Source: Paracoccaceae bacterium (GTDB lineage Bacteria > Pseudomonadota > Alphaproteobacteria > Rhodobacterales > Rhodobacteraceae). Taken from it: a DNA stretch of 5,622 nucleotides. The notes beneath the pieces were generated by a model that saw only the letters and a program-made list of their open reading frames with translations, did not search any database and had not been told where the DNA came from. Below, piece by piece: positions 1-5,622 of this stretch. The DNA is taken from the NCBI GenBank assembly GCA_009922885.1, contig RFUP01000171.1:1-5622 (forward strand), read 5' to 3'. The first letter of the stretch is position 1; each line of letters begins with the position of its first letter. Both the position numbers and the translations under genes were made by a program.

Positions 1-57
1 GGCATGGCGCTTCGTTGAAAACGGGTCTAAGCCTTCGGGGATAACGCGAGGGTATTC

Positions 58-939
58 ATGCAATCCGAAGATACGCCCAAGGGATTTGCCCTTGGCCTGA
101 CCGCCTATTTTCTCTGGGGTTTCCTGCCGCTTTACATGAAGGCGGTGGCGCATATTCCAGCGGTGGAGATCATTGCGCATCGGGTGATCTGGTCGATCCC
201 GGTGGCGGCGGCGGTACTCGTGTGGCTCGGGCGGACGGCGGATCTGAAGGCGGCGTTGCGTTCGCCCCGCACGATCGGGATGGCCGCGATGACGGCAGCG
301 CTGATTTCGGTGAACTGGGGGATCTATGTGTGGTCCATCGCTTCGGGGCACGCGTTGGAGGCGGCGCTGGGCTATTACATCAACCCGCTGTTTTCGGTGT
401 TTCTGGGCGCGGTTTTGTTGGGCGAGAAGCTGCGGCCCGCGCAATGGGCGGCGATCGGGCTGGCAGCGGCGGCGGTGCTGGTGTTGACGGTGGAAAACGG
501 GCGCATCCCTTATGTGGGCCTGTCGCTGACGCTGACGTGGGGGATTTATGCCTACCTCAAGAAATCGCTGCCGGTAGGGCCGAACCAAGGGTTCCTTCTG
601 GAGGTGCTGATGCTGGCACCGCCTGCGCTGGCCTATATCCTCTGGTTGGCTGCCGAGGGCACGGGGCATTTCATGGTGGGCGTGCCTTCGGATACCTGGC
701 TGATCCTCGGGTTGGGGCTGGTGACGGCGGGGCCGTTGATGATCTATGGCAATGCCGCGAAGCTGTTGCGGCTCTCGACCATCGGGGTCATGCAATACAT
801 CGCGCCGACGATGATCATGTTGATCGCGGTATTTCTCTTTGACGAACCGTTTGGCCACGCGCGGGCGATAGCGTTTCCAATGATCTGGGCGGCGCTGGCG
901 CTTTACACGTGGTCGATGCTGCGGGCGCGGCGGGGCTGA
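58..939 (+). CDS. rarD: RarD-type EamA/DMT superfamily permease
   Basis: This is a 293-residue inner-membrane protein of the drug/metabolite transporter superfamily, RarD branch. RarD proteins are predicted transporters whose substrate is not settled; the name comes from a chloramphenicol-sensitivity annotation. About ten hydrophobic helices can be read, at roughly residues 10-29, 36-57, 73-94, 100-122, 128-145, 150-167, 178-199, 212-231, 240-261 and 267-288. Family signatures visible are YFLWGFLPLY near the N-terminus, IIAHRVIWS (38-46), NWGIYVW (86-92), ALGYYINP (103-110), and LSTIGVMQYIAPT (239-251) followed by the late Glu-Pro at 263-264. Length and motif order match full-length RarD. The ATG at 58 is chosen because GAGGG at 48-52 gives a Shine-Dalgarno at good spacing and the N-terminus aligns with the family. 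The stop abuts the convergent response-regulator stop. Identification as RarD is firm; the substrate is unknown. Confidence 0.93.
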   Translation: MQSEDTPKGFALGLTAYFLWGFLPLYMKAVAHIPAVEIIAHRVIWSIPVAAAVLVWLGRTADLKAALRSPRTIGMAAMTAALISVNWGIYVWSIASGHALEAALGYYINPLFSVFLGAVLLGEKLRPAQWAAIGLAAAAVLVLTVENGRIPYVGLSLTLTWGIYAYLKKSLPVGPNQGFLLEVLMLAPPALAYILWLAAEGTGHFMVGVPSDTWLILGLGLVTAGPLMIYGNAAKLLRLSTIGVMQYIAPTMIMLIAVFLFDEPFGHARAIAFPMIWAALALYTWSMLRARRG

Positions 940-1644
940 TCAGGACCAGCTAACCTCACCCAAAAAGATATAGCCCGCGCCGTAGATCGTTTTGATGAGG
1001 CGGGGGTTCTTCGGGTCTTCACGCAGTTTGGTGCGCAGGCGCGAGATGCGGACATCCATTGCGCGGTCGAAGCTTTCGCCCGCTTGACCCCCAAGGATTT
1101 CCTGCATGGTGGCGCGGCTGACGAGGCGCTTGGGGCGTTCGAGGAAGAGGCGCAGCACTTCGCCCTCGGCATGGGAGAAGGGCACTTCCTCGCCTGTGTC
1201 ATCTGTTAGGATGTAGCGGTCGAAATGCGCGGTCCATTCGGCGAAATGGGCTGTATTCCCTGTGGGTTGGGCGGATTTATCTTTGCGGAGGCGGGCGCGT
1301 ATGCGGGCCACGACCTCGGCGGGGTCGAAGGGTTTGATGATGTAATCGTCGGCTCCGAGTTCGAGGCCTGTAACGCGGTCCTGCACTTGGGCGCGGCCCG
1401 AGATGATGATGACAGTGGCGCCCTGTTCCAAAGCGAGGCGGTGCACGAGGGAGAGCCCGTCGCGATCAGGAAGCGAGAGATCGACGAGGCAGACATCCGG
1501 CACGGTGCTGCGGAGCGCGGCTTCAAACTCGGTGGCGCGACCAAAGCTCATGGTATTGAAGCCCGCCTCTTCGAGCGCATCGGCGAGCATGATGCGGATG
1601 GCAGGTTCATCGTCGAGGATCGAAACGAGGGGGGCTTTGCTCAT
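940..1644 (-). CDS. OmpR/PhoB-family response regulator transcription factor
   Basis: This is a 234-residue DNA-binding response regulator. The N-terminal receiver (about 5-120) has the acidic pair D11/D12, phosphoacceptor D55 in VCLVDLSLP, the switch Ser82 in IIISG, and Lys104 in YIIKPF, so all the residues needed for phosphorylation are present. After a short linker (about 121-134) comes a winged-helix trans_reg_C domain (about 135-230). Its recognition helix lies near 192-211 (FDRAMDVRISRLRTKLRED), and it ends with the typical KTIYGAGYIF wing. The ATG at 1644 overlaps the TGA of the upstream kinase gene (ATGA). I see no convincing Shine-Dalgarno in front of it, so translation is probably coupled to the kinase. 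The stop is immediately adjacent to the rarD stop on the other strand. By context it is the cognate regulator of the kinase at 1641-3566. Target genes are not known from sequence; the shared divergent promoter region is the natural candidate. Confidence 0.95.
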   Translation of the reverse strand: MSKAPLVSILDDEPAIRIMLADALEEAGFNTMSFGRATEFEAALRSTVPDVCLVDLSLPDRDGLSLVHRLALEQGATVIIISGRAQVQDRVTGLELGADDYIIKPFDPAEVVARIRARLRKDKSAQPTGNTAHFAEWTAHFDRYILTDDTGEEVPFSHAEGEVLRLFLERPKRLVSRATMQEILGGQAGESFDRAMDVRISRLRTKLREDPKNPRLIKTIYGAGYIFLGEVSWS

Positions 1645-3566
1645 GGGGCGGGGTCCGTTCGGCTGAGCCGGGCGATGAGTTCGGCGGCGGTGAAGGGTTT
1701 GTGCAGTACGGGAGCTAGCGCTTTGGCTGCAACGTGGTGCGGGTGGGAATGAGGCAGCGAGGTCATGAGGCAGAGGGGCGTGCCAGAGCCTTGGACCGCG
1801 CGGGCCAGATCGATGCCGGTTTGATCGCCTTCGAGCGAGATGTCTGAGAGAACTCCCGTGATTTCAGGAACTTCCGCGAGAAGCGAGAGGGCCTCAGGCA
1901 CGGAGGTGCTTTCGATCACGGCATGGCCCGCGCCAATCAGCATATCGCGGATCGAGGCACGGAGATCGGCGCTGTCTTCGACGAGAAGGATGAGGCCCGG
2001 TTCGAGGCTGGCCTCGGTGGGGCGGAGTGGCAGGCGGAGGCTGACGCGCGCGCCCCCTTGAGGGGTATTGCCCACGCGGACGCGACCACCTGCGAGTTTG
2101 GCGGTGTCGTAGACCATCGCGAGACCGAGGCCCGAGCCTTCGCCGCCCTTAGTGGTGAAGAAGGGTTCGAGGGCATGCTGGAGCGCGCTTTCGGAAAAGC
2201 CGGGGCCTGTGTCCTGAACGGTGAATTCGAGCCACGTGTCTTGCAGGGTTTCGACTGAGAGGCGGATATCGCCTTGGCTGCCGACGGCATCGCGGGCGTT
2301 GAGGATGAGATTTAGCAGAGCGTCTTGAACCAGACCCGTGTCGAGCAGGACGTGGCGGAGGTTCGTGGTGTTCTCGATTGTGAACGAGATGTCCGGCGGC
2401 AGGGCGGGGAAGGCGAGGGTTTCCAGATCGCGGAGAACCGCGCCCAGATCGGAGGGAACGGCCTGCCATTCGCGGCTTCCGGTGATATCGGCGATACGAT
2501 TCAGGAGCGCGCCGCCGCGCTGGGCGGCCGAGAGGGTGGCTGCGACGAGATCGGCCGCCTCCGAAGGAAGCTCCATCCGGCGCAGGCGCGATTGGCTGCC
2601 CAGAATAATGGTCAGGAGGTTGGAGAAATCATGCGCGAGGCCGGAGGTGAGTTGCGCGGCCATTTCGCGGCGGCGGGTCTGCTGGAGCGCTGAACGGTTC
2701 TGGGTTTCCTCGGTGACGTCCATCGAGAGGATGTAGACACCCTGAATTTCGCCGCTGGGCGCGCGATCTGGTGTGAGGGCGGTGCGGATGCGACGGCCGC
2801 TATCCTCGGCGGTGAACTCGACAACGGAGGCAGAGCCAGAGAGCGCTTGGGCGAGGTGGGGTTTGATCGCGGCGTGGATCTGTTCGCCCAGAACCGTTTC
2901 GATGGGTTGACCGACGATATTCGCAGGGCGGCCGGGCATGACCGATCCGAGGCGGCGGTTCGAGAAGGTGTAGAGGCCTCGGCGGTTCACGTGGGCGATA
3001 TGGGCGGGCATCATTTCCGTGGTGAGGCGGGTGCGCGCTTCCATTTCGGTGAGTTGGCGCTTCATTTCCTCAAGCGCGATGATGGTGGCGCCAAGTTCGC
3101 GGTTCTTGGCGGACAGCTCTTCTGCATAAGCAAAGACCCTGTCCGAAAGCTCGGCGGAGCGGGCCCGCAGCAGCGCTTCCTGCGTTTTGACGCGGGTAAT
3201 GTCGGTGTAAACCGTGACCCAGCCGCCGGTGGGGAGGGGTGAGCCTTCGACGCTGATGGTGCGGCCATCGGGGCGGGTGCGTTCCATGTAGTGCGGAACG
3301 AAGGCGCGGGCCTGTTCGACACGCTGGCGCACGAGTTCGTCGAGGTCGGTGGCTTCGCCATATTCGCCACGTTCCGCAAGGTAACGGATTGTTGTGGAGA
3401 AGTCTGAACCGGGGGTGGTGTGTTCGTCTGTGAGGTCGAACATCTCGCGGAAGGGGCGGTTGCAGATGACGAGTTTCAGATCGCTGTCATAGATCGAAAG
3501 GGCCTGCTGAATAAGGTTCAGGCCACCCATCGTCATCGTCGAAACATAGGCGTCATTCAGCGACAT
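1641..3566 (-). CDS. Soluble PAS-PAS hybrid histidine kinase with C-terminal receiver
   Basis: This is a 641-residue hybrid sensor kinase. No signal peptide or membrane segment is visible, so it should sense a cytoplasmic cue. Domains in order: a PAS_7-like domain (about 13-127, with RYLAERGEYG and PTGGWVTVYTDIT); a likely coiled coil (about 128-182); a second PAS domain (about 183-290, ending SMDVTEETQ); a dimerisation/phosphoacceptor helix with His312 in HDFSNLL; and a HATPase domain with N-box N419/N423 (LLNLILNARDA), G1 DTGPGF (452-457), F-box EPFFTTK (467-473) and G2 GSGLGLAMV (477-485). The last domain is a receiver (about 524-636) with E530/D531, phosphoacceptor D575, T602 and K623. 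The ATG at 3566 has an excellent AGGAGGG Shine-Dalgarno at 3574-3580 (read on the minus strand), 7 nt away. The layout resembles the PAS_7 hybrid kinases of the NahK/ErcS' type, by recollection. No Hpt domain is present, so how the C-terminal receiver connects to the separate regulator is open. The ligand is unknown. Confidence 0.93.
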   Translation of the reverse strand: MSLNDAYVSTMTMGGLNLIQQALSIYDSDLKLVICNRPFREMFDLTDEHTTPGSDFSTTIRYLAERGEYGEATDLDELVRQRVEQARAFVPHYMERTRPDGRTISVEGSPLPTGGWVTVYTDITRVKTQEALLRARSAELSDRVFAYAEELSAKNRELGATIIALEEMKRQLTEMEARTRLTTEMMPAHIAHVNRRGLYTFSNRRLGSVMPGRPANIVGQPIETVLGEQIHAAIKPHLAQALSGSASVVEFTAEDSGRRIRTALTPDRAPSGEIQGVYILSMDVTEETQNRSALQQTRRREMAAQLTSGLAHDFSNLLTIILGSQSRLRRMELPSEAADLVAATLSAAQRGGALLNRIADITGSREWQAVPSDLGAVLRDLETLAFPALPPDISFTIENTTNLRHVLLDTGLVQDALLNLILNARDAVGSQGDIRLSVETLQDTWLEFTVQDTGPGFSESALQHALEPFFTTKGGEGSGLGLAMVYDTAKLAGGRVRVGNTPQGGARVSLRLPLRPTEASLEPGLILLVEDSADLRASIRDMLIGAGHAVIESTSVPEALSLLAEVPEITGVLSDISLEGDQTGIDLARAVQGSGTPLCLMTSLPHSHPHHVAAKALAPVLHKPFTAAELIARLSRTDPAP

Positions 3567-3643
3567 TTGACCGCCCTCCTAAGGCATCGCTAGCACCATG
3601 GGAGGGGCGCGAAAAGAGAATGATCGCGCCTGTTACAATTCGC

Positions 3644-3672
3644 AAGGTTTGGGAAAAGTTCAGGAAAAAGTT
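3644..3672 (+). promoter_or_regulatory. Candidate operator: three phased AARGTT direct repeats
   Basis: Three copies of AARGTT occur at 3644-3649 (AAGGTT), 3655-3660 (AAAGTT) and 3667-3672 (AAAGTT), with start-to-start spacing of 11 and 12 bp. The last two also share a longer match, GGAAAAGTT against GGAAAAAGTT. OmpR/PhoB-type regulators commonly bind direct repeats spaced about one helical turn (11 bp), and the neighbouring regulator belongs to that family. The position in the divergent intergenic region also suits a shared operator. The repeats are seen directly; their use as a binding site is inference, and short A-rich repeats can arise by chance. Confidence 0.3.
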
Positions 3673-3676
3673 GACG
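3671..3676 (+). promoter_or_regulatory. Possible -35 element for the acyl-CoA synthetase gene
   Basis: TTGACG matches the sigma-70-type -35 consensus well and lies about 93 bp upstream of the TTG start. It overlaps the last AARGTT repeat, the geometry expected of an activator bound at or next to the -35. No good TATAAT-like -10 is seen at 16-18 bp downstream, which would not be unusual for an alphaproteobacterial activator-dependent promoter but leaves the call weak. Confidence 0.2.
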
Positions 3677-3714
3677 GTTCAGTTTGAGCCTGCACCCTTG
3701 GTGATCGGGAGAAT

Positions 3715-3751
3715 CGCCCGGAGTGGCGAAGAAAGCCCGGTTCGCCGGGCG
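3715..3751 (+). promoter_or_regulatory. Mutually exclusive hairpins in the 5' leader of the synthetase gene
   Basis: GCCCGG (3735-3740), loop TTCG (3741-3744) and CCGGGC (3745-3750) form a perfect 6-bp hairpin that ends 5 bases before the Shine-Dalgarno of the synthetase gene. Two other pairings compete for the same bases: CGCCCGG (3715-3721) with CCGGGCG (3745-3751), and GGCGAA (3725-3730) with TTCGCC (3741-3746). No U-tract follows on the plus strand, so it is not a normal plus-strand terminator. On the minus strand the short hairpin is followed by TTTCTTC, a weak terminator-like shape. The pairings are visible directly; a role in leader-based control is inference. Confidence 0.35.
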
Positions 3752-3755
3752 ACAT

Positions 3756-3761
3756 GGGAGG
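3756..3761 (+). promoter_or_regulatory. Shine-Dalgarno that fixes the TTG start
   Basis: GGGAGG lies 7 nt before TTG at 3769. The in-frame ATG at 3754 cannot be the start because it reads ATG GGA GGA TAG and stops after three codons. No other in-frame ATG or GTG lies near the family's expected N-terminus, so TTG is the best-supported start. Confidence 0.7.
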
Positions 3762-3768
3762 ATAGAAT

Positions 3769-5622
3769 TTGGCACAGTCGTCTCAGGCGGCGGAAGGACT
3801 TGCGTCCATTCCGGCGCTTTTGCAGCGGAACGCCACGCGGTTCGCGGACAAGCCCGCTTATCGGGAAAAAGAATTCGGGATTTGGCAGACCTGGACTTGG
3901 GCAGATGTGAAGCGTGAGGTCGATGATCTTGCGCTTGGTCTGATTAACTTGGGCGTGAATGAGGGCGATTTCATCGCGATCATCGGTGCCAACAGACCGC
4001 ACCTCTACTGGTCGATGGTTGCTGCGCAGTCGGTCGGGGCGATCCCCGTGCCGGTCTATAATGACAGCGCCGCCGAAGAGATGGCCTATGTGCTGGAGCA
4101 TTGCGGTGCACGCTTTGCCATCGTGGAAGACCAGGAGCAGGTGGACAAGGTGATCGACGTGCAGGACCGCCTGCACCAGTTCGAGCACATGATCTATCTC
4201 GATCCGCGCGGACTGCGGAAATATGATCACCACAAGCTGCACCAGTTCTCCCATGTGCAAGAGCAGGGCCGTGCCGCGCGCGACGAGTTCACGCCGGATC
4301 TGGAGGCGCGCCGCGCCAAGCTGGATTACAAATCGACCTGCGTGATGCTTTATACGTCGGGGACGACGGGCAAACCGAAGGGTGTGGTTCTGTCGAACCG
4401 CAACATCATCGAGAGCGCCAAGAATTCCTGCGAGTTCGACAAGCTGGGTGCAGGCGAGGAAGTGCTGGCCTACCTGCCGATGGCATGGGTGGGCGACTTC
4501 ATCTTCTCGATCGGTCAGGCCTATTGGAGCGGGTTCTGCGTGAACTGCCCCGAGAACCCCGAGACCATGATGACGGACCTGCGCGAGATCGGGCCTTCCT
4601 ACTTCTTCGCACCGCCGCGCGTGTTCGAAGGGATGCTCACAAACGTGATGATCCGCATGGAAGATGCGAGCCGCATGAAGAAGCGCATGTTCGACAAGTA
4701 CATGGCGCATGCGCGCAAGGTGGGGCCTGCGATCCTCGACGGTAAGCCCGTGGGGATGATGGACCGCCTGAAATACGCGCTGGGCAACCTCTTCATCTTC
4801 GGGCCGCTGAAGAACACGCTGGGCCTTACGAATGTGCGCGTGGGCTACACGGCGGGTGAAGCCATCGGGCCAGAGATTTTCGCTTTCTACCGTTCGCTCG
4901 GGATCAACCTGAAGCAGCTTTATGGCCAGACGGAAGCTTCGGTTTTCATCACTGTGCACCCGGATGGGCAAGTGCGGGATGATACTGTCGGCATTCCGGC
5001 GCCGGGTGTGGAATTGAAGATCGCGGAGTCGGGCGAGGTGTTCTATCGCAGCCCGGGCGTGTTCGAAGAGTATTACAAAAACCCCGAGCTAGCTCAAGTT
5101 CCAACGGTTAGTGGCTTTAGACAAGACGCAAGGTCTATTGGGAAGAACAATGTTGCTAAAAACATGGATGGAAGGAATCTGCCATGGACAGAGCAGGAGG
5201 CAACAAAGGTTGCTACAACCGTCGCATATGGGAATAGCGAAGACGGTAAAGACGCTAGGGCATATACTGCCTTTCAGTACTTCACTGATGACATGCAGAA
5301 GAACGCAGAATTGATGGGGGCATTTGCAGTTGGGAACATGAGAGATCCTTTGCTTTATGATGCTGAAGCTGGCAAAAGCACTGTTCTTGGAGAACAGGTT
5401 CGTGGCTTCATGGACATTACCATTGGAGAAATAGTTGAGGGTTCTTATTATGGCACTGATCCAGAAGAGCCAGAGAAACCAACTGCGGGTGCGCTAGAAA
5501 AGGAGGCTTACTTGGGCCGCATGAGAAGGGAGAAGACTCCTGTTAAGGGTATGGTTGTAGAGATTAGTGACCCACAGGCAACCAATGCTCCAGCATATCA
5601 GCGTTTTGCTGGTAGAGTTCTT
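3769..5622 (+). CDS. Long-chain acyl-CoA synthetase (AMP-binding), 3' part replaced, partial
   Basis: The first 440 codons (3769-5088) encode an ANL-superfamily adenylating enzyme of the long-chain acyl-CoA synthetase type. These activate a carboxylic acid with ATP to an acyl-AMP and then transfer it to CoA in the cytoplasm. Visible motifs are the phosphate-binding loop YTSGTTGKPKG (195-205), AYLPMAW (234-240), TAGEAIGP (361-368) and YGQTEAS (385-391), the last being the adenylate-binding segment. A helical insert around 285-350 is typical of the long-chain group. After VFEEYYKNPE (residue 440) the expected continuation is missing: no TGD motif, no hinge region and no C-terminal lysine subdomain. 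Instead 178 unrelated codons follow in frame to the window edge without a stop. Relatives are about 640-660 residues, so roughly 200 native residues are absent. If the fusion is real the protein should be catalytically dead; if it is a chimera, the native gene is intact elsewhere. In related genomes such genes often precede branched-chain amino-acid-type ABC transporter genes (recollection, not seen here). The gene is divergent from the kinase operon and starts at TTG. Confidence 0.85.
   Translation, partial: MAQSSQAAEGLASIPALLQRNATRFADKPAYREKEFGIWQTWTWADVKREVDDLALGLINLGVNEGDFIAIIGANRPHLYWSMVAAQSVGAIPVPVYNDSAAEEMAYVLEHCGARFAIVEDQEQVDKVIDVQDRLHQFEHMIYLDPRGLRKYDHHKLHQFSHVQEQGRAARDEFTPDLEARRAKLDYKSTCVMLYTSGTTGKPKGVVLSNRNIIESAKNSCEFDKLGAGEEVLAYLPMAWVGDFIFSIGQAYWSGFCVNCPENPETMMTDLREIGPSYFFAPPRVFEGMLTNVMIRMEDASRMKKRMFDKYMAHARKVGPAILDGKPVGMMDRLKYALGNLFIFGPLKNTLGLTNVRVGYTAGEAIGPEIFAFYRSLGINLKQLYGQTEASVFITVHPDGQVRDDTVGIPAPGVELKIAESGEVFYRSPGVFEEYYKNPELAQVPTVSGFRQDARSIGKNNVAKNMDGRNLPWTEQEATKVATTVAYGNSEDGKDARAYTAFQYFTDDMQKNAELMGAFAVGNMRDPLLYDAEAGKSTVLGEQVRGFMDITIGEIVEGSYYGTDPEEPEKPTAGALEKEAYLGRMRREKTPVKGMVVEISDPQATNAPAYQRFAGRVL
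5086..5095. other. Junction palindrome at the sequence break
   Basis: GAGCTAGCTC is a perfect 10-bp palindrome and contains the NheI hexamer GCTAGC. It lies exactly where recognisable acyl-CoA synthetase sequence ends (codon 440, 5086-5088) and the low-G+C segment begins. It may be microhomology at a chimeric join, a restriction-ligation scar, or coincidence. Confidence 0.5.
5089..5622 (+). other. Foreign-looking coding segment, unrecognised protein fragment
   Basis: These 178 codons stay open in the same frame as the synthetase, but the G+C content falls to the mid-to-upper 40s % in the lines I counted by hand. Arginine codons switch to AGA/AGG (8 of 11, against almost only CGN upstream). 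The predicted peptide is hydrophilic, has no cysteine and no membrane segment, and carries an acidic, proline-rich stretch (GTDPEEPEKPTAG) before a basic patch (GRMRREKTPVKG). Other stretches include GRNLPWTEQEA, QYFTDDMQKNAELMGAF and MVVEISDPQATNAPAYQRF. I do not recognise the family. The style is compatible with a phage or other mobile-element protein, but that is a guess. Neither end is present: no native start at the junction and no stop before the window edge. Confidence 0.6.

Noticed and set aside
1..18. Possible end of an upstream coding region (GMALR then TGA)
   Set aside because: Six codons are too few to support a gene; the stop may be chance. The first 57 bases otherwise hold only the rarD Shine-Dalgarno.
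222..842. 206-codon plus-strand frame inside rarD
   Set aside because: Gly/Ala/Arg-rich out-of-frame reading of a well-supported membrane protein gene; no recognisable domain.
1225..1752. 175-codon plus-strand frame across the regulator/kinase junction
   Set aside because: Antisense to two genes with complete catalytic motifs; a composition artefact of high G+C.
3589..3602. NheI site followed by ACCATGG, resembling a cloning or Kozak cassette
   Set aside because: It sits inside a normal-looking bacterial intergenic region with native-looking sequence on both sides and no vector sequence, so coincidence is the simpler reading.
3731..3750. Rho-independent terminator on the minus strand (GC hairpin then TTTCTTC)
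   Set aside because: The stem is only 6 bp and the T-tract is interrupted; no minus-strand gene ends here, so a terminator call is not supported.
3679..4971. 430-codon open frame on the minus strand opposite the synthetase gene
   Set aside because: It lies antisense to a clear enzyme with matching motifs, has the His/Arg/Val-rich composition typical of antisense frames in high-G+C genes, and crosses the leader and ribosome binding site of the real gene.
5111..5314. 67-codon plus-strand frame in the foreign segment
   Set aside because: It is out of frame with the 178-codon frame that stays open over the whole segment, and it has no clear ribosome binding site.

Overview
The window looks like chromosomal DNA from an alphaproteobacterium, most likely of the Rhodobacterales/Roseobacter group. 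The basis is the high G+C content (about 60% by eye) over the first ~5.09 kb, the strong C/G third-position bias, and the resemblance of all four genes to families I know from that group. The taxonomic call is inference; no marker gene is present. The last 534 bases (5089-5622) do not fit this picture and appear to come from a different genome.

Layout. (1) 58-939 (+): a RarD-type EamA/DMT permease with about ten membrane helices. (2) 940-1644 (-): an OmpR/PhoB-type response regulator converging on rarD. The two genes meet tail to tail with no spacer, and the palindrome TGATCA supplies both stop codons. (3) 1641-3566 (-): a soluble PAS-PAS hybrid histidine kinase with its own C-terminal receiver, upstream of the response regulator and overlapping it by ATGA, so the two form a translationally coupled two-component operon. 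(4) 3567-3768: a 202-bp divergent intergenic region with three AARGTT repeats spaced 11-12 bp, a TTGACG -35-like element and a set of competing hairpins next to a ribosome binding site. (5) 3769-5622 (+): a long-chain acyl-CoA synthetase (AMP-binding, ANL superfamily) starting at TTG. Its first 440 codons are normal; then the sequence switches abruptly, still in frame, into 178 codons of unrelated protein that run off the window end.

How the parts may work together. The kinase/regulator operon and the synthetase gene are divergent and share one control region, so the simplest inference is that the two-component system senses a cytoplasmic cue and controls the synthetase (and any genes downstream of it), its own operon, or both. 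RarD looks unrelated.

The most striking feature is the break at about 5086-5095, a 10-bp palindrome (GAGCTAGCTC, containing an NheI site). Sequence identity, G+C content and arginine codon choice all change there. A chimeric assembly or clone is the likeliest explanation; a real insertion or recombination event is the alternative. I found no RNA gene, CRISPR array or complete mobile element.
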